From NCBI GenBank assembly GCA_045595705.1, contig JAZOBA010000090.1, forward strand, positions 1 to 5,751: DNA of 5,751 nucleotides, read 5' to 3'. How positions within the stretch are numbered: the first letter of the stretch is position 1; every line of letters starts with the position of its first letter. The translations under genes and the position numbers were made by a program. This document shows, in pieces, positions 1-5,373 of the stretch. The notes beneath the pieces were generated by a model, which worked only from the letters and a program-made list of their open reading frames with translations, was not told the DNA's origin and ran no database searches. Source of the DNA: JAJPXI01 sp045595705 (GTDB lineage: Bacteria; Bacillota; Clostridia; Oscillospirales; Oscillospiraceae).

Positions 1-381
1 CAGGGTAGCTTCACCGTACTTGGCCTGAACGCGCTGGATTTCGGAAGCCACCAGAGTGACAGCCTCTTCCCAGGTAATGCGCTCGTAGCCGGACTTACCG
101 CGGTTCTGGGGATTACGCTCGCCGTTGGGATCCCAGTCGACACGCTTCATGGGATACAGGATGCGGTCCTCAGAGTAGACGCGGTTCTTCTCGCCGTGAA
201 CCGGGGGGCTCAGACGGAAGGCCTTGGGGGGAGAGTACTTCTTACCGTCAGCCTCAATAACCCAGGGCTTGGGGAAGTCCTCATCGGGGATCTGCAGGGG
301 ACGAACACGGGTGATGCGGCCGTCTTCCACGTAGACGGAAACAGGACCACCGCCGGTCATGTTTGTATACATCTTTTCCAT
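1..381 (-). CDS. Molybdopterin (DMSO reductase family) enzyme, pyrogallol transhydroxylase-like large subunit, N-terminal part
   Basis: Partial gene: the first 127 codons are present and the reading frame runs off the left edge. The start ATG at 381 follows AGGAGGG (400-394) with a 12-nt spacer. A second in-frame Met at codon 4 is possible but lies further from that site. The protein opens with a TGGGPVSVYVEDGRITRVRP beta-hairpin (residues 9-28). It continues with YPMKRVDWDPNGERNPQNRG (about 82-101) and YERITWEEAV (about 105-114), the typical entry into the bis-MGD fold. From memory this matches the large subunit of pyrogallol-phloroglucinol transhydroxylase (TthL of Pelobacter acidigallici) better than respiratory members. 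There is no Cys in the 127 residues, so the usual N-terminal [4Fe-4S] motif is absent, and there is no Tat signal, so it should be cytoplasmic. TthL also lacks this cluster and uses a separate iron-sulfur subunit. The family call is firm; the hydroxytransferase substrate is inferred. Confidence 0.8.
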   Translation of the reverse strand, partial: MEKMYTNMTGGGPVSVYVEDGRITRVRPLQIPDEDFPKPWVIEADGKKYSPPKAFRLSPPVHGEKNRVYSEDRILYPMKRVDWDPNGERNPQNRGKSGYERITWEEAVTLVASEIQRVQAKYGEATL

Positions 382-393
382 GGTTGGGGTTTT

Positions 394-400
394 CCCTCCT
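394..400 (-). promoter_or_regulatory. Ribosome binding site of the molybdoenzyme gene
   Basis: The minus strand reads AGGAGGG, followed by a 12-nt spacer and ATG at 381. This spacing is long for so strong a site. The segment immediately 5' of it (410-403, CATTTCAT) is the one complementary to the upstream hairpin loop, so folding could affect access to this site. Confidence 0.75.
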
Positions 401-402
401 TT

Positions 403-453
403 ATGAAATGCGCTTTGGCTTGGTCAGCCGGGCCATTTCATGCTCAGCCGACC
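403..453 (-). promoter_or_regulatory. Candidate leader hairpin/pseudoknot upstream of the molybdoenzyme gene
   Basis: In minus-strand RNA, positions 453-442 (GGUCGGCUGAGC) can pair with 433-422 (GCCCGGCUGACC). Eleven of 12 positions pair, including two G-U pairs and one A-C mismatch, leaving the 8-nt loop AUGAAAUG (441-434). That whole loop is a perfect reverse complement of CAUUUCAU at 410-403, which directly precedes the ribosome binding site. The pairs could form an H-type pseudoknot, or the loop and tail could form an alternative hairpin. No U-tract follows, so it is not a standard terminator. The complementarity is directly visible; a regulatory role is inference. It does not match any riboswitch class that I recognise. 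Confidence 0.4.
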
Positions 454-458
454 CATTT
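424..458. repeat. Imperfect 15-bp direct repeat in the intergenic region
   Basis: TCAGCCGGGCCATTT (424-438) and TCAGCCGACCCATTT (444-458) match at 13 of 15 positions with a 20-bp period, about two helical turns. A third partial copy, TCAACCGACC (481-490), lies in the last codons of the upstream beta-subunit gene and matches the second copy at 9 of 10 positions. This could be a tandem protein-binding site. It may instead be a by-product of the hairpin arms, which are built from the same sequence. Confidence 0.6.
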
Positions 459-484
459 AAAATACAGTTTACCTTTTCAATCAA
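456..484 (-). promoter_or_regulatory. Possible promoter for the molybdoenzyme gene
   Basis: The minus strand has TTGATT (484-479), a 17-nt spacer and TTTAAA (461-456), which resembles a weak sigma-A type promoter overlapping the stop codon of the beta-subunit gene. Its start point would fall near 449, which would remove about the first 4 nt of the hairpin arm that begins at 453. Promoter and full hairpin are therefore partly competing readings. The match is only moderate and sits in an AT-rich patch, so confidence is low. Confidence 0.25.
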
Positions 485-1722
485 CCGACCATGCCGATTG
501 TAGCCACAAAGATACCGGCGATAATAGCAGAGGTAATCACGCCGGAAATATTGGCACCCATGGCAACGGGCAGAATCATGGCAAAGGGATTTTCATCCTG
601 AGCGGCGTGCTGAGCCAACTTGGCCGTAGTGGGCACGCAGGAAACACCGGCAATGCCGATCACGGGGTTGTAGTCCTCACCCTTGCGTTTGTGCCACAGG
701 TACACGATCCAGCCGCCGGCCAGACCGCCAAAAGCGGAAATGGCCAGGGCAATAATGCCCAGAATCAGCAGCTTGATAACCACGGGGTTCAGGATGGTGG
801 ATGCCTCACACAGAACACCCAGCAGCAAACCCAGGAAAAAGGTTGCAAAGTAGCTGATACCGTTCTCCAACAGTTCGGTGTAGCGGCTGATGCCGGCCTC
901 CTTTACGGCCATGCCGATAAAGAAGGACAGGATCAAAGGTGCCGCCACAGGCAGTAACAGGCAGAGCAGACCACAGACCAGAACAATAAAAACGAACTTG
1001 GCCTTCTGGGAGACCTCGGGGAAGTCCACGTACATATCAATGCCGCGGTACTTCTTGGGCACCATCAGCTTGATGATATAGGGATAGCCGCCGTAAGTCA
1101 AAGACAAATACAGGTAAGCGATGATACCGATGGGCACAAACAGTTCAGGCGCCAGCATCAGTGAGGTGAACAGCACCATGGGTCCGTCGGCACCACCGAT
1201 GGTGGCAATGGACGCGGCGTGCTCAGGGGTCAGGCCAAACGCCACGACGCCCAGAACCAACGTCACAAAGGTGCCCAGTTCAGCCAATAGAGCGATGATC
1301 ATGGAGGACCAGGGCTTGGCCAACAGATAGCTGATCTCACTGCGAGCGCCGATGCCCATAAAGACCAGGCAGGCAATCAGGCCATTGGAGAAGGTCAGAT
1401 TATAAATTGGCTGCAGGAAGTCAATCTGCATAATGGTCATCAGCGCGTTCGTCTCTTCCACCAGCGGCGCAATGATCAGATTACCAATGCTGCTGCCGAT
1501 GATCGCGGCGGTTTCACCGCCCAAAAACAGCGTACCGCAGTTGACAGCGATCATACCCAGTCCCATAGGGACCATGATCAGTGGCTCCAGAGTACCCTTG
1601 AAACCCAAATAGGCCAGAACAAAGCCCAGAACAATCAGAAACAGACGGGCAATAGCGATAGCAGGTTCCACAGCAAAGAAGGTGCTGATACCAGGAAACA
1701 GCTGGGACAGAAATTCGAACAT
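481..1722 (-). CDS. mmdB: Sodium-translocating decarboxylase beta subunit (methylmalonyl-CoA decarboxylase MmdB / OadB family)
   Basis: This 413-residue polytopic inner-membrane protein is the Na+ channel of biotin-dependent decarboxylases. It decarboxylates carboxybiotin and couples that reaction to Na+ export. Hydrophobic helices fill most of the chain. The signature IGGADGP (residues 175-181) carries Asp179, which corresponds to the Na+/proton-binding Asp203 of Klebsiella OadB. It is followed by the LAPEL and IAYLYLSL segment (190-207). The C-terminal YNPVIGIAGVSCVPTTAK (351-368) and GANISGVITSAIIAG (389-403) motifs are also typical. The length is close to other members. The start ATG overlaps the stop of the 42-residue gene by one base (TAATG), with GAAGGGGG about 10 nt upstream. 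The upstream alpha subunit and mutase genes make methylmalonyl-CoA, rather than oxaloacetate or glutaconyl-CoA, the likely substrate. Family call very secure; substrate call by context. Confidence 0.95.
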   Translation of the reverse strand: MFEFLSQLFPGISTFFAVEPAIAIARLFLIVLGFVLAYLGFKGTLEPLIMVPMGLGMIAVNCGTLFLGGETAAIIGSSIGNLIIAPLVEETNALMTIMQIDFLQPIYNLTFSNGLIACLVFMGIGARSEISYLLAKPWSSMIIALLAELGTFVTLVLGVVAFGLTPEHAASIATIGGADGPMVLFTSLMLAPELFVPIGIIAYLYLSLTYGGYPYIIKLMVPKKYRGIDMYVDFPEVSQKAKFVFIVLVCGLLCLLLPVAAPLILSFFIGMAVKEAGISRYTELLENGISYFATFFLGLLLGVLCEASTILNPVVIKLLILGIIALAISAFGGLAGGWIVYLWHKRKGEDYNPVIGIAGVSCVPTTAKLAQHAAQDENPFAMILPVAMGANISGVITSAIIAGIFVATIGMVG

Positions 1723-1850
1723 TACTCCTCGTCCCCCTTCTTCGATTTTTTGTTCATGATATTATTGGTAATGACGATCACCGCAACGACCGCAAGAGAA
1801 ATCACGGCAGTCAATGCGTACGTCATCAGTGCATAAGGTATGATTCCCAT
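1722..1850 (-). CDS. 42-residue single-helix membrane protein, OadG/MmdE-like small decarboxylase subunit
   Basis: This short frame begins with ATG at 1850, 10 nt after GGAG, and ends in TAA overlapping the beta-subunit start (TAATG). The protein has a near-neutral N-terminus and one hydrophobic helix at about residues 6-27. A polar, basic-then-acidic tail follows (KKSKKGDEE, 34-42). By the positive-inside rule the tail is cytoplasmic, the same topology as OadG gamma subunits. Small one-helix subunits of this kind hold the carboxyltransferase to the membrane beta subunit in Na+ decarboxylases (OadG; MmdD and MmdE in Veillonella). It is shorter than those as I remember them and has no soluble C-terminal domain. 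No sequence motif proves homology, so the call rests on position, topology and coupling to the beta gene. Codon choice (GCG, GTC/GTT, AAA) looks less biased than in its neighbours. Confidence 0.6.
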   Translation of the reverse strand: MGIIPYALMTYALTAVISLAVVAVIVITNNIMNKKSKKGDEE

Positions 1851-1873
1851 TTTATCATTACTCCATTTTTAAG

Positions 1874-1911
1874 CGGAGCCGCCGGCTGTTAGGCCGCCCT
1901 GAGCGGCTCCG
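1874..1911 (-). other. Intercistronic GC-rich stem-loop between mmdA and the small subunit gene
   Basis: CGGAGCCGC (1874-1882) and GCGGCTCCG (1903-1911) form a perfect 9-bp stem. Inside it, CGGC (1883-1886) and GCCG (1893-1896) can make a second 4-bp stem with a 6-nt loop, leaving CCCTGA (1897-1902) unpaired. On the transcribed minus strand the stem is followed by CTTAAAAATGG, which is A-rich rather than U-rich, so it does not look like an intrinsic terminator. It ends about 23 nt before the next start codon, so it may affect mRNA stability, processing or partial read-through. That role is inferred. Confidence 0.6.
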
Positions 1912-1928
1912 GCGCCATTCGCTCTAAA

Positions 1929-1949
1929 TACAATGTACTGTGTACAATG
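1929..1949. repeat. Short direct and inverted repeats in the AT-rich stretch after mmdA
   Basis: TACAATG occurs at 1929-1935 and again at 1943-1949, a 14-bp period. The inner TGTAC/GTACA (1934-1938 and 1942-1946) forms a 5-bp inverted repeat around TGT. The stretch from about 1922 to 1977 is much richer in A and T than the genes around it, as expected for a promoter or operator. I could not find a convincing -35/-10 pair with correct spacing on the minus strand. Function unknown. Confidence 0.3.
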
Positions 1950-1974
1950 AATTGCTGATACTTACAAACAAATA

Positions 1975-3516
1975 TTACAGAGGCATATTGCCGCGCACAC
2001 GGCCCTCGCGCTTCTTGTTCTGCAGAACCTCCAGAGCCTCCATGATCTGAGCACGGGTCTCGGAGGGCTTGATGACCATGTCGACGAAGCCACGCTCGGC
2101 AGCCACGTAAGGAGTAGCAAAGCGGTCGGAGTACTCCTGAACCTTCTGAGCGCGGGCAGCAGCGGGGTCTTCTGCAGCGGCAATCTCCTTGCGGAAGACG
2201 ATGTTGGCAGCGCCGGCAGCACCCATAACGGCGATCTCAGCGGTGGGCCATGCATACACATGGTCGGCACCCAGATCCTTGGAGCACATAGCCAGATACG
2301 AACCGCCGTAGGCCTTACGCAGGACCACGGTGATCTTGGGCACTTCTGCTACAGAATAGACATACAGCAGCTTGGCGCCGTGGCGAATGATGCCGGAATG
2401 CTCCTGATCCACGCCGGGCAGGAAGCCGGGCACGTCCACCAGATTGACCAGAGGCACGTTGAAGGCGTCACAGCACTGGATGAAACGGGATGCCTTGTCG
2501 GAGGCGTTCACATCCAGAGAGCCGCCCATAGCAAAGGGCTGGTTGGCAATGATACCCACGCTGCGACCACCCACACGGCCGAAACCGGTGATGATGTTGT
2601 CAGCGTAGTAGGGCTGAGTCTGGAAGAAGGAGCCATCATCCACGATCTGATCAATGACATCCAGCATATCGTAGGGATACATGGAGTTGTCGGGGATGAT
2701 CTCATCCAGCACAGGGCGGGTCTCGTCTCCCTTCTCGTAGGGCAGTACAGGAGGCTTCTCGTCCTTGTTGGAGGGCAGATAGCTCAGAATGTGGCGAACC
2801 TGCCACAGGCACTCTTCCTCAGTGGAGGCAGACAGGTGAGCAACACCGGAAACGGTGGTGCAGGTGTCGGCGCCGCCCAGCTCCTCAGCGGTGACTTCCT
2901 CACCGGTGGTAGCAGCGATAACAGCGGGGCCGGTGATGAACATCTGGCTCTCCTTGTCAACCATCAGGATGAAGTCGGTCAGAGCGGGAGAGTACACTGC
3001 GCCGCCGGCGCAGGGACCCATGATGACAGAGATCTGGGGAATGTGACCGGAAGCCAAAGAGTTACGGTAGAAAATCTGGCCGTAACCGGACAGAGCGTCA
3101 ACGGCTTCCTGAATACGGGCGCCGCCGGAGTCGTTCAGACCAATGATGGGAGCACCGGCCTGCAGAGCCATATCCATGACCTTGCAGATCTTGGCAGCGT
3201 GCATCTCACCCAAACTGCCGCCCTGAGCGGTGAAATCCTGAGCGTAAACGAAGACCAGACGGCCGTCGATCTTGCCGTAACCGGTAACAACGCCGTCAGC
3301 GGGAATCTCCTTGCCGGCCATACCGAAATTGGAGCAGCGATGGGTGACAAAACGGTCAATTTCCTTAAAAGTACCGGGATCCAGCAGCAGGTCGATACGC
3401 TCACGGGCAGTCTTCTTGCCCAGAGCGTGCTGCTTCTCAACAGCCTTGGGACCGCCGCACTGGAGGATCTTGGCAGACTTTTCTTCCAGAAGGTTCAGCT
3501 TATCAGCAGTGCTCAT
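1975..3516 (-). CDS. mmdA: Methylmalonyl-CoA decarboxylase alpha subunit (biotin-dependent carboxyltransferase)
   Basis: This 513-residue cytoplasmic carboxyltransferase moves the carboxyl group from (S)-methylmalonyl-CoA to biotin, giving propionyl-CoA. It has the two crotonase-like halves of the family. The N-terminal half has GLNDSGGARIQEAVDALSGYG (126-146) and GPCAGGAVYSPALTD (167-181), with the SGGA and AGGA loops expected to hold the thioester. The C-terminal half has FAMGGSLD (328-335), DVPGFLPGVDQEHSGIIRHG (361-380) and RKAYGGSYLAM (400-410). Length is normal. The start is fixed by AGGAGGG at 3527-3521, only 4 nt from ATG and directly after the epimerase stop. The sequence alone could also be a propionyl-CoA carboxylase beta subunit. 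The membrane beta subunit downstream favours the Na+-pumping decarboxylase. No biotin-carrier domain is fused to it. Confidence 0.95.
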   Translation of the reverse strand: MSTADKLNLLEEKSAKILQCGGPKAVEKQHALGKKTARERIDLLLDPGTFKEIDRFVTHRCSNFGMAGKEIPADGVVTGYGKIDGRLVFVYAQDFTAQGGSLGEMHAAKICKVMDMALQAGAPIIGLNDSGGARIQEAVDALSGYGQIFYRNSLASGHIPQISVIMGPCAGGAVYSPALTDFILMVDKESQMFITGPAVIAATTGEEVTAEELGGADTCTTVSGVAHLSASTEEECLWQVRHILSYLPSNKDEKPPVLPYEKGDETRPVLDEIIPDNSMYPYDMLDVIDQIVDDGSFFQTQPYYADNIITGFGRVGGRSVGIIANQPFAMGGSLDVNASDKASRFIQCCDAFNVPLVNLVDVPGFLPGVDQEHSGIIRHGAKLLYVYSVAEVPKITVVLRKAYGGSYLAMCSKDLGADHVYAWPTAEIAVMGAAGAANIVFRKEIAAAEDPAAARAQKVQEYSDRFATPYVAAERGFVDMVIKPSETRAQIMEALEVLQNKKREGRVRGNMPL

Positions 3517-3520
3517 GATA

Positions 3521-3527
3521 CCCTCCT
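3521..3527 (-). promoter_or_regulatory. Ribosome binding site of mmdA
   Basis: AGGAGGG on the minus strand lies one base past the epimerase stop codon (TAATAGGAGGG) and 4 nt before the ATG at 3516. Ribosomes finishing the epimerase would end on top of it, which favours coupled translation. The spacer is slightly short. Confidence 0.8.
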
Positions 3528-3528
3528 A

Positions 3529-3936
3529 TTAACCCTTGCGCTCGCACAGCTCCAGCAGGACGCCGTGAGTAGCCTTGGGATGAACGAAAGCGATGCTGCC
3601 GTTGCCGGCGCCGTAGCGAGGAGACTGGTCAATCAGACGAACTTCCTTCTCCTTCAGTTCTTCCAGAGCGCCTTCGATGCTGTCCACGCGCAGGGCGATG
3701 TGCTGAATGCCTTCGCCGTTCTTCTCGATGAACTTGGCAACAGGGCCGTCACCGGTGGTGTCTTCCAGCAGTTCCAGCTCGCTGTCGCCGATGGGCAGGA
3801 AAGCAACCTTGACCTTCTGTTCATCAACAGTCTCATAACCGTGAGCCTTGACGCCGAGGGTCTCTTCATACCACTTGACCATCTCGTCCAGGTTCTTGAC
3901 GGCGATGCCAATGTGGTCAACGCGAGTTACGTTCAT
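3529..3936 (-). CDS. mce: Methylmalonyl-CoA epimerase
   Basis: This 135-residue cytoplasmic enzyme of the vicinal oxygen chelate (glyoxalase-like) fold interconverts (R)- and (S)-methylmalonyl-CoA. It thereby links the mutase product to the decarboxylase substrate. Two beta-alpha-beta-beta-beta modules are visible, opening with VDHIGIAVKNLDE (6-18) and GIQHIALRVDSIE (76-88). Probable metal ligands are His8, His79 and Glu129 (in GVLLEL). Glu55 in the SELELLE strand probably takes the place of the fourth ligand, which is Gln in the Propionibacterium enzyme. The fourth-ligand assignment is my alignment by eye. The PKATHGVLLEL ending is characteristic and the length is normal. The start has AAGGAAG (3949-3943) 6 nt upstream. 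The gene lies 64 nt after meaB and 12 nt before mmdA. Confidence 0.95.
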   Translation of the reverse strand: MNVTRVDHIGIAVKNLDEMVKWYEETLGVKAHGYETVDEQKVKVAFLPIGDSELELLEDTTGDGPVAKFIEKNGEGIQHIALRVDSIEGALEELKEKEVRLIDQSPRYGAGNGSIAFVHPKATHGVLLELCERKG

Positions 3937-3993
3937 AACAAACTTCCTTTCAAATTACTCAATGCCTGTGGCAAAGTCAGATACGCGGGGAGG

Positions 3994-4013
3994 GCGGAAG
4001 TCAGTCCTTCCAC
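3994..4013 (-). other. Small stem-loop spanning the meaB stop codon
   Basis: GCGGAAG (3994-4000) and CTTCCAC (4007-4013) can form a 7-bp stem, including one G-U pair in minus-strand RNA. The 6-nt loop contains the meaB TGA stop. No U-tract follows, so it is not a terminator. It may be incidental. Confidence 0.3.
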
Positions 4014-4975
4014 TTTCCTTCCACGATTTTTTTCATGATCTCTTCCACCCAGATGAAGGGATTATCCTCATGGGCGGTAAAAGCATCAAAATGATTCTTG
4101 AAATCCTGAGATTCCAGCACAGGGTTCATGACCCGACGACCGAACTCATCACGGATCAGAGTCAGCAGTTCCTGACGCAGACGGGCAGCGCGGCGCTGCG
4201 CAATGACACCTTCTGCGCTGAGCTTGTCAAACAGCTCATCCATCTTATCGCAAGCCTCGGTCACACCCTGATTCTGCGCGGCGCAAACCAGCAGAACCGG
4301 CATATTGCGCTTGCGCTCATCTTCCTCCATGTCCAGCATGGAACGCAGTTCAGCTGCGGTACGGTCGGCGCCGGGGCGGTCGGCCTTGTTCACGATGAAC
4401 AGGTCACCGATCTCGAAGATGCCGGCCTTAATAGCCTGCACATCATCGCCCAGACCTGGCACGGTGACCACCGCCACCACGTCAGCCACATTGACGACCT
4501 CCACTTCAGACTGGCCCACGCCGACTGTCTCGATGATGACCATGTCATAACCGCAGGCATCCAGCACGTTGACTGCGCCGGCGCATGCGGAGGACAGGCC
4601 GCCCAGCTGGCCGCGGGTACCCATGGAACGGATAAACACGTTGGGATCCAGGGTCAGATCGCCCATACGCACACGGTCGCCCAGAATGGCGCCGCCGCTG
4701 AAGGGCGAGGTGGGGTCCACCGCCACGATGCCAACCTTCAGGCCCTTAGAGCGCCAGTGCTTGGCCAGCTTGTCGGTCATGGTGGACTTACCGGCGCCCG
4801 GAGGGCCGGTGATACCGATGATCTTCGCCTTGCTGGTGTGGCTCCAGAGCTTGGCCAGAACGGCCTCGGCTTCTTCGCCGCCGCGCTCAATGATGGAGAT
4901 CAATCGGGCGGTGGATCGTTTGTCCCCCTGCTGGCCACGGGCCAGCAGGGTATCTACATCCACAGTTTTCTTCAT
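4001..4975 (-). CDS. meaB: MeaB-type GTPase chaperone of methylmalonyl-CoA mutase
   Basis: This 324-residue G3E-family P-loop GTPase gates adenosylcobalamin delivery to methylmalonyl-CoA mutase and protects the enzyme from inactivation. The Walker A motif is GPPGAGKST (57-65). The family segment VDPTSPFSGGAILGDRVRM spans 86-104. The IRSMGTRGQLGGLS stretch (115-128) is followed by the Walker B/switch element ETVGVGQSEVEV (149-160). The guanine-specificity motif is NKAD (196-199). The C-terminal arm used for dimer contact is present (about 265-324). Length is normal for the family. The start ATG lies one base after the stop of the B12-binding subunit (TGATATG). The only upstream purine-rich site is weak (GAAGGAA, about 13 nt away), so translation is probably coupled. 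ArgK is a synonym in older annotation; a role in arginine transport is not supported. Confidence 0.96.
   Translation of the reverse strand: MKKTVDVDTLLARGQQGDKRSTARLISIIERGGEEAEAVLAKLWSHTSKAKIIGITGPPGAGKSTMTDKLAKHWRSKGLKVGIVAVDPTSPFSGGAILGDRVRMGDLTLDPNVFIRSMGTRGQLGGLSSACAGAVNVLDACGYDMVIIETVGVGQSEVEVVNVADVVAVVTVPGLGDDVQAIKAGIFEIGDLFIVNKADRPGADRTAAELRSMLDMEEDERKRNMPVLLVCAAQNQGVTEACDKMDELFDKLSAEGVIAQRRAARLRQELLTLIRDEFGRRVMNPVLESQDFKNHFDAFTAHEDNPFIWVEEIMKKIVEGKWKD
4926..4950 (-). repeat. Perfect 11-bp inverted repeat inside the start of meaB
   Basis: CCCTGCTGGCC (4926-4936) and GGCCAGCAGGG (4940-4950) are exact reverse complements separated by ACG. In mRNA they give a GC-rich 11-bp hairpin with a 3-nt loop, covering nucleotides 26-50 of the meaB coding sequence (residues about 9-17, LLARGQQG). 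It is the strongest hairpin I found in the window. Its place just past the start codon could slow translation or transcription. An effect is inferred, not shown. Confidence 0.6.
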
Positions 4976-4976
4976 A

Positions 4977-5372
4977 TCAGGAGCAGTGTTCCTTCAGGAA
5001 GTCAACGGTCACGCTGGTGGGAGTGCCGGGAGTGAAGACCTCGGCAATGCCGGCAGCCTTCAGGCCGGGGATATCCTCTTCGGGAATGACGCCGCCGCCG
5101 AACACCAGAATGTCGTCAGCGCCCTTTTCCTTCAGCATATTGACGACCAGGGGGAACAGATAGTTGTGGGCGCCGGACAGCAGGGACATACCGACAGCGT
5201 CGACGTCCTCGTCAATCGCGGCAGCAACGATCTGCTCGGGAGTCTGGCGCAGGCCGGTGTAAATAACCTCGAAGCCGGCATCGCGCAGAGCGCGGGCAAC
5301 CACCTTGGCGCCACGGTCATGACCGTCCAGGCCGGGCTTAGCAATCAGAACACGAATTTTCTTCTCACTCAT
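4977..5372 (-). CDS. Methylmalonyl-CoA mutase, cobalamin-binding (small) subunit
   Basis: This 131-residue B12-binding domain works with the separately encoded catalytic subunit to isomerise succinyl-CoA and (R)-methylmalonyl-CoA. The cobalamin motif DGHDRG (16-21) supplies His18 as the lower axial ligand to cobalt. SLLSG (63-67) and FGGGVIPEED (91-100) are the other conserved nucleotide-tail contacts. The start is placed at 5372 because GGAGG (5386-5382) lies 9 nt upstream and the ATG falls one base after the catalytic subunit's stop (TAAAATG). A longer in-frame ATG at 5405 would add 11 unusual residues and overlap the neighbour by 32 nt. In many bacteria this domain is fused to the mutase C-terminus; the split form is common in archaea and Bacillota. 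Isobutyryl-CoA mutase also has a split small subunit, but the epimerase and decarboxylase neighbours favour methylmalonyl-CoA. Confidence 0.95.
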   Translation of the reverse strand: MSEKKIRVLIAKPGLDGHDRGAKVVARALRDAGFEVIYTGLRQTPEQIVAAAIDEDVDAVGMSLLSGAHNYLFPLVVNMLKEKGADDILVFGGGVIPEEDIPGLKAAGIAEVFTPGTPTSVTVDFLKEHCS

Positions 5373-5373
5373 T

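Noticed and set aside
196..957. A 253-codon plus-strand frame across the molybdoenzyme start and the end of mmdB
   Set aside because: It runs antisense through two genes and the intergenic region, has no plausible ribosome binding site that I can see, and its composition is typical of an antisense shadow.
1874..1911. Stem-loop read as a rho-independent terminator
   Set aside because: Neither strand has a run of T directly after the stem. On the transcribed strand it is followed by an A-rich stretch leading into the next ribosome binding site.
1929..1977. Promoter for the small subunit and mmdB in the AT-rich stretch
   Set aside because: Several TTG and TAT-like hexamers exist, but no pair has both reasonable sequence and 16-18 nt spacing, so I only list the repeats.
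2260..4038. A 592-codon open frame on the plus strand opposite mmdA and the epimerase gene
   Set aside because: It lies antisense to two well-supported genes. Its translation is rich in Gly, His, Gln and Asn runs with no recognisable domain. It stays open because the strongly biased codons of the minus-strand genes rarely produce stops on the opposite strand.
3848..5035. A 395-codon open frame on the plus strand opposite meaB
   Set aside because: It is another antisense shadow across the conserved meaB gene, and its protein resembles no family I know.
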